NCBI GenBank assembly: GCA_956465555.1
Contig: OY101120.1
Coordinates: forward strand, 2,722,001 to 2,786,000
DNA length: 64,000 bases
Origin: Nitzschia sp. pyKryTriq1
Taxonomy: Eukaryota; Bacillariophyta; Bacillariophyceae; Bacillariales; Bacillariaceae
Reading direction: 5' to 3'
Each line of letters opens with the position of its first letter. Within the stretch, counting starts at the first letter, position 1. Below, piece by piece: positions 1 through 7,841 of this stretch. Under the pieces are notes generated by a model. The model was not told where the DNA came from, ran no database searches, and worked only from the letters and a program-made list of their open reading frames with translations. The position numbers and the translations under genes were made by a program.

Positions 1-862
1 CGTCTCTCTCTCTCTCTCTCTAGTAGAGACACCAGATATAGAGCTTCTAGTGGATCTAGAAGCTACGACCTAGTAGGTAGTAGCTAGTAATAGACTCCTC
101 ATTCAGATGGTTCAGAACGACTGTGTGATCTGTCAACTCGACTCGTCGCTCGTCGTGAATGAAAGAAGAGGAAGAAGAATAATCATCATCCGTCCTCGCG
201 ATCATCATCGCATCATCATCTCAATCGACGTCATGAGCGTGAGTGATTGAGAAGAGTGAGTCGTCAGTCATTCGTCGTCAGCTCACATTTGGTCAGAGTA
301 ATCAAATAGAAGACTTCGTGTTCGTGTATTTCCTTCGTAGAGTACTCCGAGTACTGGTACAAGTACTCGAACGGAAATCCCCCCCTTCCAATAAAAATAA
401 ATCGTCGAGAAACGAGACGCCGGACAAACATTCCAAATCTACAGCGACGGACATGAACATAAATTACGGCGTCAGCCGGGCGGCCGAAAATCCCTCCCCC
501 TCACAAAATTAATTGCCAACACCCCGCCGTTGAAGTAAGAGAAATAAATTTCCTCCATCCTCATCCATTTTGGCAAATGGACACGTTCGGGCCATAAATC
601 ACACTTCAAATCCAACATATACGAGAATGAATATATCGGATAGGATTGTCGAGCCAGCAGAGACGAAGATTCTCATGAAATTTCGTCCATCACAAGAAGA
701 AGCCGCCGAGAAAGAAGGAAGGAGCAGCAGCGTCGTTTCCTCGTCCATCACCAGAGTGGGCGGCGATGAATGCTTGAGTATGACACAAACATCCATCATC
801 ATCATCATCATCATCATTCGTTTCTTTGAAAACGAAAATTAGCAACCGCAACAATACTCATC
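1..862. other. Left-edge intergenic stretch
   Basis: No convincing gene is visible. There is a CT dinucleotide run at about 3-20 and a CAT trinucleotide run at about 790-818, and the short reading frames here are low-complexity. An ACGTCA word (bZIP/CRE-like core) lies near 227-233, about 630 bases upstream of the FAS1 start. The last 60 bases are A-rich and end at the ATG of the next gene. Confidence 0.6.
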
Positions 863-2089
863 ATGAAGTTGTTGTTTCGCGTCGTTTCCGCGTTCCTTCT
901 CGTCGCCGGCTTTGCGTCTGCCGGCACGGGAGGGATTCCTGCCTATGATTGTAAAATCTGCCCAGCGGGCTACGAAGTAACCAATTTCGAAGGCGAATTG
1001 GTCCTTCCAGGCCAGCCAACCCGTACATGCCAAGATCTATTGGATGCCAATGAGGCTGGAATGATCGATGAGATTAGCTGCAATCTGTTGACCATGCTGA
1101 CCCCCGAATTCTGCGGGTGTGAGCTGGGTGATATTGTGACTGTGGCAAAAAGTGCTGGAACGTTTAATGTTTTGGTCCTTGCGTTGGAAGCCGCTAATTT
1201 GGTGGAAGCTTTGAGCGAGCCAATGGGACCCTACACTGTCTTTGCGCCCTCGGACTCGGCCTTTGAAGCACTCCCTGAAGGAGTCGTCGACGCCTTGTTG
1301 ATTCCCGAGAACTCTGAGTGGTTGACTCAAGTGCTTCTGTACCACGTTGTTCCAGGGGCTGTCCTGTCGACCGATCTGGAGGATGGTATGACAGTGGAGA
1401 CGCTGGAGGGAAGCTCTGTGAACATTTCAATCTCCACTGAAACGTCTTCCGTCATGATCGACCAAGCGATGGTCGAAGCGGCCGATATCATGGCATCCAA
1501 CGGTATCATTCATGCTGTGAATGATGTCTTGTTGCCCCCAAGCTTTTTGGAAAGTCTTCCAAGCATCCTTGCCAATTTGACTGTCGTTGATGATCCAGTT
1601 GTGGAGGAAATCGTTCCTACTACACGAGGAGCGGCTCCAGTGCTATCCGATATCCCGACGACTCTGGAAGATTTTGGAACGTTCGAGTACCTTCTTGCCG
1701 CGTTGAATGCGACCGGCCTCACTGGGGCATTGTCCGAACCCGAAGGACCCTACACCGTCTTTGCCCCACTCGATTCCGCCTTTGAAGCCTTTCCTCCAGG
1801 CATTGTCAGTCAGTTGTTGACACCCCCCTTCGCTCCTATCTTATCAAGTATCCTACTGTACCATGTCGTAGAAGGAACTTATGCTGCGGGAGACTTGTTT
1901 GATGGCATGAATGTGACGACACTGGGTGGGGAGACGGTCTTGATTTCGATCAATGAGGAGAGCGGATCAGTAAGTGCGAACGAGGCCCAAGTCGTGACGG
2001 CTGACATTTTCGCCTCGAACGGTATCATCCACGCGATTGCCGGCGTGTTGTTGCCACCGAGTTTCGATTTGGCTGATTTGGGTATGTAA
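863..2089 (+). CDS. Secreted protein with two FAS1 (fasciclin) domains
   Basis: This 408-residue protein starts with a clear signal peptide (about residues 1-20, hydrophobic core then ASA/G). A Cys-containing head follows (about 28-90, with CKIC near the start and CGC at its end), a layout seen in front of FAS1 domains in diatoms. Two FAS1 repeats follow at about 92-228 and 265-402. Each has the family signatures: GPYTVFAPSDSAFEALP in the first and GPYTVFAPLDSAFEAFP in the second, then LLYHVV and SNGIIHAV/I near the end. FAS1 domains mediate adhesion at the cell surface or in extracellular matrix, so a secreted or wall-associated adhesive role is likely. The start is the first ATG of the frame, in an A-rich context. 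No GPI or membrane anchor is obvious at the C terminus. Domain calls rest on motif recognition. Confidence 0.88.
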   Translation: MKLLFRVVSAFLLVAGFASAGTGGIPAYDCKICPAGYEVTNFEGELVLPGQPTRTCQDLLDANEAGMIDEISCNLLTMLTPEFCGCELGDIVTVAKSAGTFNVLVLALEAANLVEALSEPMGPYTVFAPSDSAFEALPEGVVDALLIPENSEWLTQVLLYHVVPGAVLSTDLEDGMTVETLEGSSVNISISTETSSVMIDQAMVEAADIMASNGIIHAVNDVLLPPSFLESLPSILANLTVVDDPVVEEIVPTTRGAAPVLSDIPTTLEDFGTFEYLLAALNATGLTGALSEPEGPYTVFAPLDSAFEAFPPGIVSQLLTPPFAPILSSILLYHVVEGTYAAGDLFDGMNVTTLGGETVLISINEESGSVSANEAQVVTADIFASNGIIHAIAGVLLPPSFDLADLGM

Positions 2090-2689
2090 ACGTATGTAAA
2101 CAGAAAACTTTGAGCAAAGACCGTGATGATCACCACCATCGTCCTCGTCTGATAATGGTGGACGACGACGACTTCTTGTTGCTTGAGCAGGACTTGATTC
2201 AGCCCATCATGCTTGTTTGTACTACTACTCCTACATACTAGAAGTAACATATCATAACTTAATGAGATGTTGTATATTGCGTATGACACACTTCGACTCT
2301 AGAGTAGTGTATTGCTCTTGCTAGAGTAGAGTCATAGAAGACAACGTTCTACTGTACTAGTAGCATAGCGCTCGCTTCTGCTATCGCCTACTAACGGACC
2401 AATTCGACTTCTCAGATGGAATCTGGAATCTGCACAAGCATTGCTCCATTCAAGCTTCATTGGTCTCCACGTGTTGACACGGCGTAAAGACTTGAGAATA
2501 TCGCACGCGGCCACAAGGCGAAACGCCGGAGAATCCATTTCTATTGTCGACATGATGCATGTGCGTTTTGTTGTTGTGTCTGTCGTCATTATCTAAAATA
2601 CATACACCTACTGTACGAATAATCATTATACTACAGCTTTGACTATTGTCGTCTTTGTATACAAATACACAATAATACATACAGCCACG
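2090..2689. other. Intergenic, no feature seen
   Basis: About 600 bases between two plus-strand genes. I see no supported gene, RNA or repeat. It presumably holds the 3' end of the FAS1 gene and the promoter of the dioxygenase gene. Confidence 0.5.
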
Positions 2690-4150
2690 ATGATGTACCG
2701 GTATGCAACACGTGTGGCGTTATTGTACTTCTTATGGCTCTTGCCGTCAAGCACCGCGTTTTTTCTTATTCCACAACAAGGTGATCACCACTACCAGCAG
2801 ACAACCACACTATCACGTGCACCACCAGTATGTGTTGCTGCTGCTGCTGCTGCTTCAGCATCTCCTCCTATAGTATTGCCACGACGGGTTCTACTGGTCC
2901 AGCCCCTTGGTATGATTAGCGCCAAAGATTTACTCTACCAAGACCAGCAAGATGCCAATGCTCGTCGCGCAGCGGTGGAGGAGACCTTATTGTACCAAAA
3001 AGAAGAAGGGAAGATTCCAAATCTTGAAGCTCCCAAAATCAAGGCGGCACGCGTTGCCTCGGGCAGCGGATTTGGTGGTGGTAGTGGTGGAGCATCGTCA
3101 GCATCCAATAAGAAGCAGCAAAGCACCAACAAGAAGAAAAGCGCTGGTACTAGTGGTAGTACTACTTCTTCTAAACCAGCACAAGCACCAGCACAAACCA
3201 AGAAGAATAACAACAAAACAAGGAGCAGTAGTCCATTGGCCATCGAGCAGGCCAAGATTGTGACTCGGGATGGAGTATTACGTATTGACAAGGCACTATC
3301 ACCCGCTCTGGCCGATGCGGTCCGAGAACACGTTCTTGAAGAGCAGAGATTAGCCGAAGAGGCAACGTCGAAGAATGCTCATGTATCGAGAGAGTACTAC
3401 GGTGTCGAGAATCGGCGAAAGAAACGTTGCGACTTGCTACTCAGTCTAGTGGCACCAGAGGAGCAAGAGCAGGAGGAAAATAATGCTGCTGCTATCCAGA
3501 GGGAAAACGTTATGCCAAAAGTCTTGAACGAGCTGCTCGGTCAAGACGGAACGCTTCGTCTCATTTACGAGGAGCTCGTCACCACGGAAGGAGAGTTTTA
3601 CGAACTTGCCGCCGTCATTACGGACCCAGGAAGCGATCGCCAGCAGATCCATCCCGATTTACCTTTTCGTCAAGAGGCACCTCTATACGTCATATTCTTG
3701 GCGCTTCAGGATGTTACGGAAAGCATGGGACCGACGACTTTTCTGCTGGGTTCTCAATCGTACGAACAGCGTGTCAAATTTGATGATCTTTCACAGCGGG
3801 ACGAACTACTGGCCACCGCCAACAGTCGGCTAGCATTACTGAAAAAGGGCGATGCCGTATTGTTTGACGCACGGCTCTTGCATTGTGGAAATGCCAACGA
3901 TGAACTAAATGGAGCCACGCGTGCGATGCTAAACTTTTCCTTCCGAAATCCCAAGGAAACGGGAAATCTTGGATATTGCGGTTCAATGCGGCCAGGATAC
4001 GTAGGCGCCATGACTTTGGGAGACGTCACCGATGCATTACTCCAATATGATATGGGCGATGAAGATCCGTTTGCTAGATATGGGAACGGACTCGTCGTCG
4101 TCGACGCTACCGAAGCGAGGACCACCACGGCTGGTGGTGGTGAATACTAG
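2690..4150 (+). CDS. Phytanoyl-CoA dioxygenase-like 2OG-Fe(II) oxygenase, probably plastid-targeted
   Basis: The frame is open from 2639, but the first true ATG pair is at 2690, giving 486 residues. The N terminus is a signal peptide (ALLYFLWLLPSSTA) followed at once by FF, which resembles the diatom ASAFAP cleavage motif for import into the complex plastid. A low-complexity linker (Ala, Gly, Ser, Lys) covers about residues 60-170. The catalytic fold follows: HPD at H321-P-D323 and H398 (LLHCGNAN) fit the iron-binding HxD...H triad, and R411, 13 residues later, fits the 2-oxoglutarate-binding arginine. GDAVLFD before H398 is typical of the PhyH family. It should hydroxylate or oxidise a small molecule or lipid in the plastid, but the substrate cannot be told from sequence. 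No intron is needed. Confidence 0.78.
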   Translation: MMYRYATRVALLYFLWLLPSSTAFFLIPQQGDHHYQQTTTLSRAPPVCVAAAAAASASPPIVLPRRVLLVQPLGMISAKDLLYQDQQDANARRAAVEETLLYQKEEGKIPNLEAPKIKAARVASGSGFGGGSGGASSASNKKQQSTNKKKSAGTSGSTTSSKPAQAPAQTKKNNNKTRSSSPLAIEQAKIVTRDGVLRIDKALSPALADAVREHVLEEQRLAEEATSKNAHVSREYYGVENRRKKRCDLLLSLVAPEEQEQEENNAAAIQRENVMPKVLNELLGQDGTLRLIYEELVTTEGEFYELAAVITDPGSDRQQIHPDLPFRQEAPLYVIFLALQDVTESMGPTTFLLGSQSYEQRVKFDDLSQRDELLATANSRLALLKKGDAVLFDARLLHCGNANDELNGATRAMLNFSFRNPKETGNLGYCGSMRPGYVGAMTLGDVTDALLQYDMGDEDPFARYGNGLVVVDATEARTTTAGGGEY

Positions 4151-4802
4151 TAGAAGAAGGAATAAAAGGACAACGAGTGCAGCATGTGAATAATGGCACA
4201 ATCACAGCCATAGCGGCTAGCAGTAGTAGTAGTAGTAGTAGTGGCCGCATCATGATAGCAAGGTTGCCCACACTACTGCTGCGGTTCTTGATATGTTGTC
4301 TATTCTTCTGCTCGTTTAGTGCTGCTCGGCGGTAGCAACAAGAAGCCGCCAGAGCAGTGCTACTCTATTTGCTACCGGTAGAGCTAAGTCAGACGATATT
4401 TACTCATGCTGTGCTCTAACGGTAGTAGGCCGCCACTGCTCTACCAGTAGATCACTACCGGTACCGGTATAGGGAGGTCGGAAGATTGACGATTGTTCCT
4501 TGCAATGACTGTCTGTACCGTTACAGTGAGTACAGGTACGAGCTTTCGCAGAGCCAGGGCCGGGAACCAGTACCGGTAGGTGCCAATACAAATAGCAGGC
4601 CACTCAACAACTCTTTACTCTTTGTCTACGTACTGTCATCGTCGTTGCGAGGAGCGGAATATTGCTGGAGGTTCGCGGAGGGAGGTGATGAATGGTCGAA
4701 GCTCGAAGAGGTCGAACAGGACCTGTAGTGAACGAATGAATGAATGAATGAACCGCTTGTTACAGCGCAGCGGTATCGCTTCGACGCGGCAACCGGCCAG
4801 AC

Positions 4803-4818
4803 CGGGGTATGAACCCCG
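4803..4818 (+). repeat. Single copy of the CGGGGTATGAACCCCG motif
   Basis: The 16-base motif is identical to the left arm of the inverted pair at 4970-5009, about 150 bases downstream. A degenerate reverse form (TCATACCCCCC) follows near 4838. It may be the outer arm of a small transposon or a protein-binding site. Confidence 0.6.
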
Positions 4819-4969
4819 TTTTGAGGTTCGACCGTTATCATACCCCCCAACTAACTATTTCAAAAAATTGGCTTTACGTCCCTCGAGAGACCATCCATCA
4901 AGTAGTAACTCAGAAGAAGTAATATTTTAGTAGAGACGATTTTACAAGTTTATGCTTTAGTAACATTCA

Positions 4970-5009
4970 CGGGGTATGAACCCCGGCCCCCGACGGGGTT
5001 CATACCCCG
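4970..5009. repeat. Perfect 16-base inverted repeat with 8-base spacer
   Basis: The left arm CGGGGTATGAACCCCG (4970-4985) and right arm CGGGGTTCATACCCCG (4994-5009) are perfect reverse complements. The GC-rich spacer is GCCCCCGA. The structure could form a strong hairpin, and each arm is itself nearly palindromic (GGGG...CCCC). It lies about 110 bases upstream of the small acidic ORF at 5119. It may be a cruciform, a transposon sub-terminal repeat or a binding site. Confidence 0.8.
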
Positions 5010-5118
5010 GTTTCACAGCTTGTGTGCGCCCATTTTTATGGCGCGGCAATCAAAATTCACGCACTGCCTCCGGTCTTTCGTCTTTCAATCACAACACCAC
5101 AACAATAATCCATCTATC

Positions 5119-5718
5119 ATGTTATCCGACAATGACAACAGCAGTGATGATGGATCAAACTTCAATACGCCTGATCAGGGCGAGGCAATCGAAGTAGAGG
5201 AAGTGACCCACCCAGCAAGGGTCCTCCTTGAGCTACAAGGTAGACGTACAGCAGGAACGGCCGCTACTCGTACTACTCGCAGCCGCACCGCCACCGCCAC
5301 CAGTACTGCCGCTACTGGATCTCGCGTAGCCAGTACCGGTACTGGTACCGCAACGCCACCAGCAGCAGAAGAGAATATTTCGTTTATTTTCAGGTCAACT
5401 GAGCCCTCCAATGGAGTAGCATCCCTTGCTGCCGAGGAAAGGAACAAAGTGTGGGACGGCGAGAGTGACTCGGATGATTCAGAGTTCGCCGATATGCTGA
5501 ACTGTATCGGCGATGATGACGATCACGAAGAAGAGAATAGAGCCGCAGTACTAGAAGAGCCAGTTATCGTCTCACCTCGAGTACTGAAGATTCCCACGCC
5601 CCCTTCCAACTGGAAGCCCGACAAAGTAAAAACTGATCGCGACGAAGTGCCCTTCGACAGGGTCGAGAGTAGAGTAGAGCTTGCTCGTACCACTGGTGCA
5701 GAGAGCTTACTACTCTAG
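5119..5718 (+). CDS. Hypothetical acidic protein, possible N-terminal remnant of a piggyBac-like transposase
   Basis: The frame is open from 5020 but the first ATG is at 5119, giving 199 residues. It has an acidic Ser/Asp head, a Thr/Ala/Arg-rich low-complexity region (about 40-80) and an acidic stretch (about 110-140). A basic segment with PPSNWKPDKVKTDR follows (about residues 160-175). The acidic head followed by a W-K-P and D-x-V-P-F segment reminds me of the region just before the catalytic domain in diatom piggyBac-derived transposases. The catalytic domain itself is absent, because the frame ends in TAG/CTA-rich repeats. Inverted repeats lie just upstream. This identity is weak, and a host gene of unknown function or a chance frame is also possible. 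Confidence 0.35.
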   Translation: MLSDNDNSSDDGSNFNTPDQGEAIEVEEVTHPARVLLELQGRRTAGTAATRTTRSRTATATSTAATGSRVASTGTGTATPPAAEENISFIFRSTEPSNGVASLAAEERNKVWDGESDSDDSEFADMLNCIGDDDDHEEENRAAVLEEPVIVSPRVLKIPTPPSNWKPDKVKTDRDEVPFDRVESRVELARTTGAESLLL

Positions 5719-6541
5719 TATCTACTAGTACAACTACTACTACTACTCTAGAGTACTGTACTACTACTGTACTACTACTCTACTCTAGTACTGTAGAGCT
5801 AGCTCCTACTGCAAAAGGACCGTTCAGGTACTGGTACTCTCTACGGTACTTGTAGTAGAGTAGATGATAGAGACAACACGGCAACTACCGTACCGGGATA
5901 GGAAAACCTTGGAAATTGTGTCAACAATCATTGTAGTCGAAGATACGAATCACAGTAGTCTAAAACATGTACAGGTCTACGTGTTTTGGTACTTATGGTC
6001 TGAATCGGGGGTTCTCACCCCGGTTGCGGGCGCCGTGACGAAGCGATACTTGTACTGTACTGTACCGGTAGTACTACAGTACACGTACCGGCACGTCGTT
6101 ACTCCCGGGTTACAACCCCATCCGTCTGTACGGTACGAACGTACGTTCGGTATTCGTACCAGGTACAGGGAATTCGTACAGTACCGGTACCTACCCTACG
6201 TACCGGTACTTGTACCGGTACCGGTAGACGTAGCGCGTACATCTCGCGCCATTGTCGACGATCCGAGAGAACGGACGGAGGGAACTCCGAACCTCTTCGG
6301 TAGCGTACCACTGTATGAGTACCGTACCAGTACCATGCAAATTGTACACGGTACATACGAGAATTTATTCCGGCGCGGCCAGTCCATGGTCGGGGTCCAA
6401 CAACACAACCCCGCCGCCCTGCTGCATCCCAAGCGACGATCGACGACTGATCGCGCACGATGATGCCATCATTGTTCATTCATTCATTCAACCACCGGAT
6501 ATTCTATCTTCTCAATATCAATACGAATCAACATCAGCACC
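5719..6541. other. Histone upstream region packed with CTA/TAG repeats and GTAC/CCGGTA words
   Basis: 5719-5800 is almost pure CTA/ACT/TAG trinucleotide. 5990-6360 is very dense in GTAC, GGTACC and ACCGGT palindromes, for example ACCGGTACCGGTAG near 6218-6228. Two GGGTTxxxACCCC-like motifs occur near 6006 and 6105. A long reading frame crosses the region but is only a translation of the repeats. The last 100 bases presumably hold the H2A promoter. Confidence 0.6.
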
Positions 6542-7208
6542 ATGTCTGGAAAAGGTAAGCAACATCAACATCAACATTGACAATGCATGCATGATGTGAC
6601 TACCGATGTCTTTGCGTGCTTGCCACACAGACAGTGTTCCGCTCTGCCTCCAATGCCAATACTGTACCTGGTACTTGTACTGTGAATGAATGCTTCGTCC
6701 GTTATTTCGATCGATCCTTGCCCTTGCCCCCGCCATGAATGCAGACGTCTCACCTTCGTCACACCACAATGCTTCCATTCACTCACTCACTCACTCACTC
6801 ACTATCGATATTATTTCAGGAAAAGGAAAGGGAGGTCGCGGAGACAAAAAGGCGGCCACATCGTCGAGCTCCAAGGCCGGCTTGCAATTCCCCGTCGGTC
6901 GTATCGGCCGCTACTTGCGTCAAGGCAAGTACGCTACCCGCATGGGTGCTGGAGCTCCCGTCTACCTGGCGGCCGTCCTCGAGTACCTCTGCGCCGAAAT
7001 TCTGGAACTGGCCGGAAACGCGGCCCGCGACAACAAGAAATCTCGTATCATTCCCCGTCACATCACCTTGGCGGTCAAGAATGACGAAGAATTGAACAAG
7101 CTCTTGGGCAATGTCACGATCGCCAACGGAGGTGTCTTGCCCAATATCCATGCCGTCTTGTTGCCCAAGAAGAGCAAGCTTGGAGGTAAGGCCTCGCAAG
7201 ACTTTTAG
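6542..7208 (+). CDS. Histone H2A.X, two exons
   Basis: Exon 1 (6542-6554) encodes MSGK plus one base. A phase 1 intron (6555-6819, GTAAGC...TTTCAG) follows, and exon 2 (6820-7208) restores [15 protein letters not shown] and the rest, 133 residues in total. The histone fold is complete: [15 protein letters not shown], the [13 protein letters not shown] helix, the acidic patch in [14 protein letters not shown], and the [10 protein letters not shown] docking segment. The protein ends in SQDF, matching the SQ(E/D)-hydrophobic motif phosphorylated after DNA double-strand breaks, so it is an H2A.X-type histone and not H2A.Z. The intron, interrupting the gene after four codons plus one base, suggests replication-independent expression. 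No partner histone gene lies next to it. Confidence 0.94.
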
Positions 7209-7841
7209 AGTGCTTGCTCTATCTGCTTGCCACGTCCATACTGTACTCCCGCGCGCAAGACGTACGGGGCCTGTGGCATGTCCTTTCGGCAACGAAGAAG
7301 ATTGATTACTGCTGTCGTCTGAACATGCGGCCCAAGCCACGAACGTGCGCTCTGTCTGTAAAAACACCATTTCATAGTACGAGTAGTCTACTAGAGATTA
7401 GATGATCATACTGCATTCTTTTCGTTTCGTTTGGTATCGTATATATATATTCCTCCTTGGTAGCCTCCACGACGACGATGATTCCTCGCCCCGGACATGC
7501 TTTATAGTCTATTTGAGAGTACTAGCTACTAAAGCTAGAGTAAAAGTACGAGTAGGTCTCTACAGTGGTACCGGTACGAGCAATGTACCGTCCTCATCCC
7601 CGTCCAATACGGTACTTGTACTGTACCCACTCCTCCATCATACTGTATGCATCGAGTTGCCACAATGGATAGAGGATGCCCAAACTGATGTTCCTTCGTC
7701 AGGAATTTTGAAGAATTCTTGCTATGATTATACTATCACTATCAGTTTTGAAATACCCACAAAGATGGTGTCATGACTGAGTCTACTAGCAGAAGCAGGA
7801 GCAGGACCAGAAGTAGAGTTCGTTTCACTACACTAGTAGTA
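7209..7841. other. Intergenic between convergent genes
   Basis: This holds the 3' flanks of the plus-strand H2A.X gene and the minus-strand acidic protein gene. It has scattered TAG/CTA and GTAC words and an AT run near 7440-7450. No supported gene. Confidence 0.5.

Larger units (their letters stand above)
4151..5118. other. Intergenic with palindromic GGGGTATGAACCCC motifs
   Basis: There is an AGT trinucleotide run near 4218-4242 and several CCGGTA/GTAC words around 4440-4580. Three copies of a GGGGTATGAACCCC-type motif occur between 4803 and 5009 and are listed separately. No gene is supported. Confidence 0.55.

Noticed and set aside
243-842. Two overlapping reading frames of about 90 codons at the left edge
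   Set aside because: They are low-complexity (ATC run, charged residues), show no domain or signal, and lie just upstream of the FAS1 gene where a promoter is expected.
5864-6463. A 199-codon open frame in the GTAC-rich field
   Set aside because: It is just the translation of GTAC/CCGGTA repeats (Arg-Tyr-Val-Pro pattern), and frames of similar length occur on the other strand.
6690-6819. Alternative H2A start at ATG 6690 giving a 172-residue protein
   Set aside because: This adds 39 residues unlike any H2A N terminus. The intron model from 6542 gives the canonical MSGKGKGK start with proper splice sites.
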